From an uncultured Caulobacterales bacterium (GTDB lineage: Bacteria; Pseudomonadota; Alphaproteobacteria; Caulobacterales; Caulobacteraceae), in contig CAIUZX010000606.1 of the NCBI GenBank assembly GCA_903903715.1, positions 1-5,893 of the forward strand: 5,893 nucleotides of DNA, read 5' to 3'. Below are positions 1 to 5,211 of this stretch, one piece after another. Each line of letters starts with the position of its first letter. The stretch's first letter is position 1. The translations under genes and the position numbers were made by a program. Below the pieces are notes generated by a model. It saw nothing but the letters and a program-made list of their open reading frames with translations, ran no database searches and had not been told where the DNA came from.

Positions 1-105
1 GATCGTCTCGCCGTTCCACACGCACAGTCCATCCCGCCGCTCCCAGATCTGGTCAGAATCGCCGCAGCGTAGCCCGGAAATCTGCCCCGCTTACGTGGCC
101 CTTAT
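1..105. other. Left-edge stretch without a supported gene
   Basis: No gene can be called here. On the minus strand one frame is open from just after a TAA at 93-91 to the left edge and reads like protein (it includes CGDSDQIWERRDGLCVWNGE). Most of its codons end in G or C. However, it has no ATG before the edge; the only usual start I see is a GTG at 21-19. A different minus frame has an ATG at about 35 behind a GGGAG at good spacing. A plus-strand frame ends with TAG at 70-72 and could be the tail of a gene from the left. The three readings are mutually exclusive in meaning, and the flank is needed to decide. Confidence 0.3.
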
Positions 106-158
106 GATTCCGACATTTGCTCGGCGGCAGGTACATCAGGGATGCAAATGTCGGAATC
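106..158. repeat. Perfect 15-bp inverted repeat with 23-base spacer
   Basis: GATTCCGACATTTGC at 106-120 is the exact reverse complement of GCAAATGTCGGAATC at 144-158. The arms are separated by 23 bases (121-143). The repeat lies 6 bases past the stop codon (167-165) of the minus-strand methyltransferase gene. As RNA it could form a 15-bp stem, but neither side has a run of T, so it is not a standard intrinsic terminator. It could equally be a pair of protein-binding half-sites or a short palindromic element. The repeat itself is certain; its role is not. Confidence 0.85.
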
Positions 159-164
159 GGACCA

Positions 165-686
165 CTAGATCAGCCGCAGTCCCGCGTGCCTGCGCTCATG
201 CTCCAGAAGCCAGGCCTTGCGCGGGAGGCCCCCGCCAAAGCCCGTCAGCGAGCCCGAGGCGCCGATCACCCGGTGGCACGGGACGATCAGGGCGATGGGG
301 TTGGCGCCATTGGCCGCACCGACCGCGCGGCTGGCCTTGGGCCGTCCGATCCTGGCCGCGAGCGCGCCATAACTCAGCGTTTCCCCCGCAGGAATGGTGC
401 GCAGCGCCGCCCAGACTTCGCGCTGGAACACGGCGCCGCCGGTTGCGGTCTGCACGGTCTCGATAGCTGTCAGATCACCGGCGAAATAGGCGTCCAGCGC
501 CTGTGTGACCTCGGCGGGCGCCGGGTCGGGATCGAGGGCGTAGTCCGCGTAGTGACGCCGGAGCAAGAGATGCATCCGCTCGTCGTAACCCTCGAAATCG
601 AGGGCGCGGAGGAGGCCCTCCGCGTCGCTGACCAGCCGGATGACCCCGACGGGGGACGGATATTCGGCGAGTCTCAGCGAGATCAT
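165..686 (-). CDS. ogt: Methylated-DNA--[protein]-cysteine S-methyltransferase (Ogt/MGMT family)
   Basis: This is a suicide DNA-repair protein that moves the alkyl group from O6-alkylguanine (and O4-alkylthymine) onto its own cysteine, in the cytoplasm. At 173 residues it has the usual Ogt length. The PCHRV active-site motif is at residues 136-140 with acceptor Cys137. The upstream helix carries ASRAVG with the likely arginine finger Arg120, followed by the ANP turn around Asn129. The recognition loop GFGGG and an LLEHE C-terminal helix follow. The N-terminal YPSPVG segment is also typical of the family. The ATG at 686 overlaps the stop of the upstream LytTR gene as ATGA, suggesting translational coupling. 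A second ATG at 695 (adding MVR) has AAGGA six bases upstream and is equally possible. There is no Ada N-terminal domain or AraC domain, so this is the stand-alone form. Family assignment is firm; ogt rather than another paralogue name is by family. Confidence 0.95.
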   Translation of the reverse strand: MISLRLAEYPSPVGVIRLVSDAEGLLRALDFEGYDERMHLLLRRHYADYALDPDPAPAEVTQALDAYFAGDLTAIETVQTATGGAVFQREVWAALRTIPAGETLSYGALAARIGRPKASRAVGAANGANPIALIVPCHRVIGASGSLTGFGGGLPRKAWLLEHERRHAGLRLI

Positions 687-1510
687 GCGAACCATCCCTG
701 ATCCTTGAGGGCCTTGGCGTAGGTGCGGCTGACCGGCGCCACGACGCCGCCCTTCAACGCGAGAGTCGCGCCCCGCGACGACCAGCTGCCTTCGATGACG
801 GCAGACCGCGCAACCCACCAGCTGCGGTGCGTCTGCGCGCCCGCGAGCCCGTCGAGCTCGGTGATGGCGTCCGCGAGGCGTAAAAGGATCAGCGCGTCGC
901 CCCGGGCCGTGTAGACGCGCAGGTAATGGTCATCGGCGCAGACGGCGAGAATGTCCGCGTCCCGCAGGGCGGACGGCAGGCGGTCCGCCAGCTTGACCCG
1001 GAAGGGCGCGGTGAAAGGACGCTCATCGGCGACAGGCTGGGGCGACGCGGTCGGCGCGGCGGGCCGGAGCAGCGCGTGGTTCAGAACCGTCATCGCGGCG
1101 GACAGGACGAAGACGGGACCGACAAAGCCCTCCAGGGCGGCGCCGTCGAAGGTGCGACCAAACAGCAGCGTCGTGCTGATCCAAACCACAGGCGACATCA
1201 GCGTGGTGACGATCAAGGTCTCGATCAGGGCCGCGCCCACCGTATGGTCGCGCAGACCGGTCAAGCGCGCGGCGAGATCTCCCGCCGAGAAGTTGAGGCC
1301 GGTGCCTGCGAACATCAGGACCAGCCAGTAGAGCGTGCGAGTGAGCCATGGCGCTTCGCCGGTTCCGAACGCACCGGTCAGGCTCATCAGCACGCCCGCT
1401 CCGCCAGCGACAATCGCCGAGATCCGCCAGCGACGCGAGGGGGTGACCGCTCGCGCTTCGTCAAATGTCACCTCGGATGCTCCACGAATTTTCTCCGCCG
1501 TTTCACGCAT
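683..1510 (-). CDS. Membrane-anchored LytTR-family DNA-binding regulator
   Basis: This is a predicted transcription regulator of 275 residues with a membrane N-terminus and a LytTR DNA-binding C-terminus. Four hydrophobic segments lie at about residues 27-49, 55-75, 92-117 and 130-149. A Pro/Ala-rich linker follows, then a LytTR domain at about 169-275. Hallmarks of that domain are DDHYLRVYT near 193-201, a THRSWWVARSAV strand-helix near 227-238, and the terminal PVSRTYAKALKD. There is no response-regulator receiver domain, so the signal is probably sensed by or through the membrane part (inference). The ATG at 1510 was chosen; a GTG at 1537 would add nine residues, and neither has a clear ribosome binding site. 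The gene ends in an ATGA overlap with the alkyltransferase gene. It diverges from the DUF2306 gene across 76 bases, which must hold both promoters. Targets cannot be read from the sequence; the divergent gap and its own operon are the natural candidates. Confidence 0.88.
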   Translation of the reverse strand: MRETAEKIRGASEVTFDEARAVTPSRRWRISAIVAGGAGVLMSLTGAFGTGEAPWLTRTLYWLVLMFAGTGLNFSAGDLAARLTGLRDHTVGAALIETLIVTTLMSPVVWISTTLLFGRTFDGAALEGFVGPVFVLSAAMTVLNHALLRPAAPTASPQPVADERPFTAPFRVKLADRLPSALRDADILAVCADDHYLRVYTARGDALILLRLADAITELDGLAGAQTHRSWWVARSAVIEGSWSSRGATLALKGGVVAPVSRTYAKALKDQGWFA

Positions 1511-1586
1511 CGAGACTGGCGGACGCCCCAAAGCCACGCCAGACAGTGTGTGTGCAATCCGGCGCCGCGATCAAGGAGAAGGCGAA
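1511..1586. promoter_or_regulatory. Divergent intergenic region between LytTR gene and DUF2306 gene
   Basis: These 76 bases must serve transcription of both divergent genes. I see no convincing -35/-10 pair. A short inverted repeat, CTGGCG at 1516-1521 and CGCCAG at 1537-1542, spans 27 bases and might be a regulator site, but six-base arms are weak evidence. A strong AAGGAG at 1573-1578 is the ribosome binding site of the plus-strand gene, eight bases before its ATG. That the two genes are co-regulated is inference from the arrangement. Confidence 0.4.
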
Positions 1587-2120
1587 ATGTCATCCACGAC
1601 TTCCAACCGAGGCCGCCCATCCTGGGACGCCCGCGTGCGTCGATCGACGCCCATCATCGCAGCGCTGGGTGTAGCGGGAGCTGTCGCCCTGGTCATCTTC
1701 GTGGGTCACGGCCAATTTCATGAGCCGGACCTCGCGCCCATTCTCACCGCATCGCCGCAGATCAAGATCCACCTCGCCGCCGCGCTGCTGGCCTTCGCCC
1801 TAGGCACCGTGCAGATGCTGGCGCCGAAGGGAACCGTGCCCCACAGGATCATGGGCTGGACCTGGGCGACCCTGATGATGGTGGTCGCCATCGCGTCGAT
1901 CTTCATCAAGGTCATCTATCCTGGCCACTTCAGCTACATTCACATCCTGACCGCATGGGTATTGATCGCCACACCGCTGGGGGTCTGGGCGGCGCGACGC
2001 GGCAACATCCAGGCGCATGCGCGCTTCATGTCGGGTCTGTACTACTTCAGCCTGATCGTCGCCGGGGCCTTCACCTTCGCGCCCGGACGCATTCTATTTA
2101 ATGTGTTTTTCGGCCACTAG
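1587..2120 (+). CDS. DUF2306 family membrane protein
   Basis: This 177-residue integral membrane protein has five likely TM segments, at about 22-41, 60-79, 91-110, 116-135 and 149-168. Features I associate with DUF2306 are the PHRIMGW start of the third helix (His86, Gly90), the ARRGNIQAHARFM loop before the last helix (residues 136-148), and the PGR at 166-168 near the C-terminus. The family's function is not established; the buried and loop histidines could bind a metal or haem, but that is speculation. The start at 1587 is set by AAGGAG at 1573-1578 with eight-base spacing. The frame is open further upstream to 1335, but that part runs antisense through the LytTR gene and is not real. The last codons already shift towards A+T, leading into the AT-rich tract behind the gene. 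The family call is by remembered pattern; a membrane protein is certain. Confidence 0.85.
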   Translation: MSSTTSNRGRPSWDARVRRSTPIIAALGVAGAVALVIFVGHGQFHEPDLAPILTASPQIKIHLAAALLAFALGTVQMLAPKGTVPHRIMGWTWATLMMVVAIASIFIKVIYPGHFSYIHILTAWVLIATPLGVWAARRGNIQAHARFMSGLYYFSLIVAGAFTFAPGRILFNVFFGH

Positions 2121-2238
2121 ACTATGTTGAGTTGTTCGAGGCATCAAATAGCGCAATTCAATTATAAATCTTCGATATATTTGCATAGTTAATGATTTAT
2201 GAGCGACAATATTCTTTTCATATGGCGCTTTATTCGAG

Positions 2239-2263
2239 AAATTTACCTTTTGGAAATTTTTTT
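2239..2263 (+). terminator. Possible weak intrinsic terminator
   Basis: AAATTT (2239-2244), a bulged A, then CC pair across a TTTT loop with GG and AAATTT (2252-2259), and T continues to 2263, giving seven T in a row. The shape fits an intrinsic terminator for transcription coming from the DUF2306 gene. The stem is mostly A-T, however, and lies about 120 bases past the stop, in DNA where such patterns arise by chance. Confidence 0.3.
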
Positions 2264-2271
2264 GTTCGGTG

Positions 2272-2300
2272 TTGATCAAATTTTTACGACGACAGATTAT
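2272..2300 (+). promoter_or_regulatory. Candidate sigma-70-type promoter for the pilin gene
   Basis: TTGATC (2272-2277) and GATTAT (2295-2300) are separated by 17 bases. Each matches the housekeeping consensus at four of six positions. Transcription would start near 2307, leaving a leader of about 70 bases before the pilin ATG. A TTAAC at 2319-2323 resembles half of a CtrA box, but I find no second half at the required spacing. In AT-rich DNA such matches are expected by chance, so confidence is low. Confidence 0.22.
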
Positions 2301-2375
2301 TTTCAGCATCAGCATTACTTAACAGATGCGCTTACGCCTGCGGGCGTTCAACTTCTTGTGTGGGAACTGAACCCG

Positions 2376-2540
2376 ATGACAAATTTCGTGAAAACCTTCC
2401 TGAAAGACGAATCCGGCGCCACGGCGATCGAATACGGTCTGATCTCGGCCCTGATCGGCGTCGTGATCATCAGCGCAGTGACCTCGGTTGGGACGAAGCT
2501 CTCCAGCCAGATGAGCAACATCGCCGGCAAGATCAGCTGA
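2376..2540 (+). CDS. Flp/PilA-type IVb prepilin
   Basis: This 54-residue prepilin is for thin tad-type (Flp) pili, which mediate surface attachment. The leader of 14 residues ends in the prepilin peptidase motif G-ATAIEY: Gly14 precedes the cut, Glu19 is +5 and Tyr20 follows. A hydrophobic helix runs from about 17 to 38, then a short Ser/Lys-rich tail. The mature subunit would be 40 residues. The prepilin peptidase and the Tad assembly complex needed to use it are not in this window, so this is either an orphan pilin or one pilin paralogue. The upstream region is unusually AT-rich and the ribosome binding site is weak (GGGA at 2362-2365). The frame continues open upstream to an ATG at 2199, but the class IVb leader must be short, so 2376 is chosen. 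The stop lies 7 bases from the stop of the convergent deaminase gene. Family call is firm. Confidence 0.93.
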   Translation: MTNFVKTFLKDESGATAIEYGLISALIGVVIISAVTSVGTKLSSQMSNIAGKIS

Positions 2541-2547
2541 TCCCGGT

Positions 2548-3009
2548 CTAGGACCTTCGCGCGCGGAAGAAATTCCGCAGCAGAGCGGCGGCTTCTTCGG
2601 CGAAGAGGCCGCCGTCGACTTTGGGCCGCCAGTGGGTGGTCGGCTGGTCGAAGATCTTCGGACCGTGGACGACGCCGCCGCCCTTGGCGTCTTCGGCCGC
2701 GAATACGACCCGTCCCAGCCGCGCATGACTGATCGCGCCGGCGCACATGGCGCAGGGCTCCAGCGTCACATAGAGCGTGAGTCCCGTCAGCCGGTAGTTG
2801 CCCGTCGCGAGCCCCGCGCTCCGCATCGCCAGGATTTCGGCGTGCGCGGTGGGGTCATGCAGGGCGATCGGCGCGTTTGAAGCCTCCGCAACCACGGCGC
2901 CCGTGACCGGATCGACAAGAACCGCGCCGATTGGCGCCTCTCCACGGTCTGCGGCGTCTTGCGCGAGCGCCAGCGCTCGGCGCATGTTGATGTCATCATG
3001 GTCGATCAT
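2548..3009 (-). CDS. tadA: tRNA-specific adenosine(34) deaminase
   Basis: This zinc enzyme converts adenosine to inosine at the wobble position of tRNA-Arg(ACG), letting one tRNA read several Arg codons. The protein is 153 residues, normal for the family. The deaminase signature is complete: HAE at residues 56-58 (zinc ligand His56, proton-shuttle Glu58) and PCAMC at 85-89 (zinc ligands Cys86 and Cys89). The N-terminal MRRALALAQDAA stretch followed by APIGAVLVD (residues 25-33) aligns with the start of known TadA proteins, which supports beginning at 3009 rather than at Met9. The start codon lies inside the first codons of the divergent pseudouridine synthase gene as annotated, so its promoter must sit within that reading frame. 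It converges on the pilin gene with 7 bases between stops and no terminator in between. Despite the shared symbol, it is not the Tad pilus ATPase. Confidence 0.95.
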   Translation of the reverse strand: MIDHDDINMRRALALAQDAADRGEAPIGAVLVDPVTGAVVAEASNAPIALHDPTAHAEILAMRSAGLATGNYRLTGLTLYVTLEPCAMCAGAISHARLGRVVFAAEDAKGGGVVHGPKIFDQPTTHWRPKVDGGLFAEEAAALLRNFFRARRS

Positions 3010-4113
3010 CGCCGCCAAGGCGCCCCGAAATCCCGTCCCCGTCAAGCGCCGTCGCGCGCACCCGCCCCAGCCGCGCCTGTCGCCGGAGCCTCCGCCGAAG
3101 CATCTGAACGTGTGGATCCCGCCGCAGGCTCCCGGATCGCCAAAGCCCTCGCCCGCGCAGGCGTCGCCTCCCGCCGGGAAGCCGAGCGCTTCATCGCCGA
3201 GGGGCGCGTGGCCGTGAACGGACGCGTCCTCGACAGCCCGGCGGTTAAGATCGAAGCCGATGACGTGATCACCGTCGACGGCAAGGTGATCAGCGACGTC
3301 GAGCCGACCCGCCTGTGGCGCTATCACAAGCCCGTCGGGCTTCTGACCACCCACTCCGACCCCGGCGGCCGTCCGACTGTGTTCGAGAACCTGCCCAAGG
3401 GCCTGCCCCGGGTGATCTCCGTCGGGCGCCTCGACCTCGCCTCCGAGGGCCTTCTGCTGCTGACCAATGACGGGACGCTGGCGAGGGCGCTGGAGATGCC
3501 CAACAGCGGCTGGATCCGGCGCTATCGCGTCCGCGCCTATGGCCGCACGACGCAGGCCAAGCTCGATGAGCTCTCCAAGGGCGTTGTGGTGGAGGGCGTC
3601 TCCTACGGCCCCATCGACGCAAGGCTCGACAAGGCGGGGCGTTTCGACGTCGGCGGCGGGGCCAATATCTGGCTGACCGTCGCCATCGCCGAGGGCAAGA
3701 ACCGCGAGGTTCGCCGGGTCCTCGACTCCATCGGCCTGAAGGTCAATCGCCTGATCCGTCTCGCCTATGGCCCGTTCGCCCTTGCGACCCTGCCCCTGGG
3801 CGCCGTGGAGGAGGTGGGGCCGCGGGTGATCCGCGAACTGCTGTCCGAGCACATTGCGCCCGCAAACCTGCCCAAGGGCGACAAGATCGCGGGACCTGTG
3901 ATGACCACGGTGCAGCAGCGCCGCAGACGCGCCTCCGACCCCACAGGCCCCGCGGCCCCAGCTGCGGTCATCGCGCCCGCCGCCCCCGCGAAGAAGGTCT
4001 ACAAGGCCGGATGGGCCAAGCCCGCCTCGCGCAAGCCGGTGGCCAAGGCCGGGCCGACCAAGCCCGCGGGCGCCCGCTCCACCCGCAAGCCCAAACCCAA
4101 ACCCGGTTCCTGA
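2998..4113 (+). CDS. rRNA pseudouridine synthase, RsuA/RluB/E/F family
   Basis: This enzyme isomerises a uridine to pseudouridine in ribosomal RNA, most likely 23S (RluB-like). From the ATG at 2998 it is 371 residues. Residues 1-44 are Ala/Pro/Arg-rich and probably disordered. An S4 RNA-binding domain (SRIAKALARAGVASRREAER onward) starts at about 45. The catalytic domain covers about 105-285, with the motif SVGRLDLASEGLLLLTNDG and catalytic Asp146. The C-terminal 75 or so residues are a basic Lys/Pro/Ala tail, a common extra in alphaproteobacterial members. The start is uncertain: the ATG at 2998 has no ribosome binding site and overlaps the divergent tadA start. A GTG at 3112 just before the S4 domain, or TTG at 2959, are alternatives. 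It heads a tight plus-strand run, with the next gene 7 bases after its stop. Which uridine it modifies cannot be read here. Confidence 0.92.
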   Translation: MVDHRRQGAPKSRPRQAPSRAPAPAAPVAGASAEASERVDPAAGSRIAKALARAGVASRREAERFIAEGRVAVNGRVLDSPAVKIEADDVITVDGKVISDVEPTRLWRYHKPVGLLTTHSDPGGRPTVFENLPKGLPRVISVGRLDLASEGLLLLTNDGTLARALEMPNSGWIRRYRVRAYGRTTQAKLDELSKGVVVEGVSYGPIDARLDKAGRFDVGGGANIWLTVAIAEGKNREVRRVLDSIGLKVNRLIRLAYGPFALATLPLGAVEEVGPRVIRELLSEHIAPANLPKGDKIAGPVMTTVQQRRRRASDPTGPAAPAAVIAPAAPAKKVYKAGWAKPASRKPVAKAGPTKPAGARSTRKPKPKPGS

Positions 4114-4120
4114 GGCGTTC

Positions 4121-4825
4121 ATGAGCCGCCCGCCCCTGCACATCGGCATCGTCGCCTGCTCGGCGGAGGGGGCAGCGCTCTGCTACCGCACCATCTGCAC
4201 GGAGGCGCCCGCGCTGATGGGGGCGGCGCACGCGCACCCGGAAGTGTCGCTGCACGGCCTGTCCCTCGCCGAGCAGATGGCGCCGATCTATGAGGGCGAC
4301 TGGGTGGCGGTGGCGGAGATGATGCTGATCTCGGCCCGCAAGCTCGCCGCCATCGGGGCGGACGTGCTGATCTGCCCGGACAACACCATCCATCAGGCCT
4401 TGCCATACGTGCTGCCCAAATCTCCCCTGCCCTGGCTGCACATCGCCGAGGTCGTCGCGGCCGCGGCGTCGGAGCGGGGTTTCCAGCGCATCGGCCTGAC
4501 CGGCACCCGCTGGCTGGTGGAGAGCGAGGTCTACCCCAAGACGCTGGAGGCCGCAGGACTTCAGTGGTTGCGCCCCCCTGCGCCGGAGCGGGAGGAGATG
4601 AACCGCGTGATCATGGATGAGCTCGTCTGCGGAAAGCTGGGCCCGGAACAGGCCGCGACCTTCCAGCGGGTGATCGAGGGACTGAAGCGAGAAGGCTGCG
4701 ACGCCGTGGTGCTGGGCTGCACAGAGATCCCACTCGTCATCAGCGACGCGAACTCAGCCCTGCCCACCTTAGACTCCACCCGCCTCCTCGCCCGCGCGGC
4801 CCTGAAGCACGCACTTAAGGAGTAA
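4121..4825 (+). CDS. Aspartate/glutamate racemase superfamily protein
   Basis: This 234-residue cytoplasmic enzyme has the two-domain Asp/Glu racemase fold. The N-terminal HIGIVACSAEGAALCYR matches the substrate-binding first strand and loop. The first catalytic motif appears as CPDNTIH (residues 85-91) and the second as LGCTEIPL (198-205, Cys200). In classical members the residue before NT is Cys; here it is Asp87, with a Cys two residues earlier, so the usual two-cysteine pair is incomplete. It could be an amino-acid racemase with a biased direction, or a related isomerase or decarboxylase; the substrate cannot be told. The ATG at 4121 sits 7 bases after the pseudouridine synthase stop, with GAGG at 4112-4115 as ribosome binding site inside that stop region. 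The next gene starts 5 bases after its stop, whose AAGGAG (4817-4822) overlaps the last codons. Superfamily is firm; activity is open. Confidence 0.87.
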   Translation: MSRPPLHIGIVACSAEGAALCYRTICTEAPALMGAAHAHPEVSLHGLSLAEQMAPIYEGDWVAVAEMMLISARKLAAIGADVLICPDNTIHQALPYVLPKSPLPWLHIAEVVAAAASERGFQRIGLTGTRWLVESEVYPKTLEAAGLQWLRPPAPEREEMNRVIMDELVCGKLGPEQAATFQRVIEGLKREGCDAVVLGCTEIPLVISDANSALPTLDSTRLLARAALKHALKE

Positions 4826-4830
4826 CGCCC

Positions 4831-5211
4831 ATGTATGTGTGCGGCCTCGTCATTCCGGTCCCTGAGGAGAACCTCGAACGCTACCGCGCCTGGGCCGAGA
4901 CCAGCGCCGCCTTCTTCCGCGACTATGGCTGCCTCGAAGTCGTGGAAAGCTGGGAGGACGTCATCCCGACCGGCCAACACACCGACTTCCGCCGCGCGGT
5001 GGCCGCCAAACCCGGAGAGAAAATCGTGCTCGCCTGGCAGATCTGGCCGGACAAGGCCTTCTTCGAGGCCGCTGAAGAGAAGATGCACCTCGACCCCAGG
5101 ATGGAGTTGGCCGAGGCGCCGCCGTTTGACGCAAGACGGCTGATCCTCGGCGGCTTTCAGCCGATCGCGACATTCAAGGCCTCAGACTCGTGGGCGCAGG
5201 GACATGGCTGA
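4831..5211 (+). CDS. DUF1428 (YbaA-like) family protein
   Basis: This small 126-residue cytoplasmic protein closely follows the pattern of E. coli YbaA. It opens with MYVCGLVIPVPEENLERYR, and has FFRDYGCLEVVESWEDVIP and TDFRRAV in the middle. The DPRMELAEAPPFDARRLILGGF block is at about residues 89-110. The family has a dimeric alpha/beta-barrel-like (ferredoxin) fold; no reaction is established. A strong AAGGAG at 4817-4822, eight bases before the ATG, fixes the start and overlaps the end of the racemase-like gene. Its last codons overlap the SRPBCC gene by eight bases, so the two are very likely translated from one message. DUF1428 and SRPBCC proteins are often neighbours in proteobacteria (recalled, not checked). 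Confidence 0.92.
   Translation: MYVCGLVIPVPEENLERYRAWAETSAAFFRDYGCLEVVESWEDVIPTGQHTDFRRAVAAKPGEKIVLAWQIWPDKAFFEAAEEKMHLDPRMELAEAPPFDARRLILGGFQPIATFKASDSWAQGHG

Larger units (their letters stand above)
2121..2375. other. AT-rich non-coding tract upstream of the pilin gene
   Basis: This is a 255-base gap between the DUF2306 stop and the pilin start. By direct count, 2121-2340 has 73 G+C of 220 (about 33%), and 2161-2220 only 14 of 60, far below the surrounding genes. It holds runs of A and T, the weak hairpin with T-run at 2239-2263, a spaced inverted repeat ATAAATC / GATTTAT at 2164-2170 and 2194-2200, and a possible promoter further right. The plus frame from 2199 is open in frame into the pilin, and a minus frame is open from 2315 to 2094. 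Neither has a ribosome binding site or a recognisable protein, so I treat the tract as regulatory or foreign, non-coding DNA. Confidence 0.7.

Noticed and set aside
1335..1586. Upstream extension of the DUF2306 frame
   Set aside because: It runs antisense through the LytTR coding region, while a strong ribosome binding site sits before the ATG at 1587.
2094..2315. Minus-strand 73-residue frame in the AT-rich tract
   Set aside because: It has no ribosome binding site and no recognisable motif, its Lys/Asn/Ile content simply follows the AT-rich DNA, and it overlaps the end of the DUF2306 gene.
2319..2336. CtrA-type binding site before the pilin gene
   Set aside because: Only one TTAAC half is present; the second half at seven-base spacing is missing.
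2199..2375. In-frame 59-residue extension of the pilin from an ATG at 2199
   Set aside because: It lies in the AT-rich tract and has no ribosome binding site. It would place about 73 residues before the prepilin cleavage site, whereas Flp leaders are short.
2376..3009. Pilin next to a gene called tadA as a sign of a Tad pilus locus
   Set aside because: The neighbour is the tRNA adenosine deaminase (HAE and PCAMC zinc motifs), which only shares its symbol with the Tad pilus ATPase.
3009..4149. Long minus-strand open frame running upstream from tadA across the pseudouridine synthase gene
   Set aside because: It is a 533-residue shadow frame in GC-rich DNA. Only its last 153 residues are TadA; the rest is Gly/Arg-rich antisense of a clear plus-strand enzyme.
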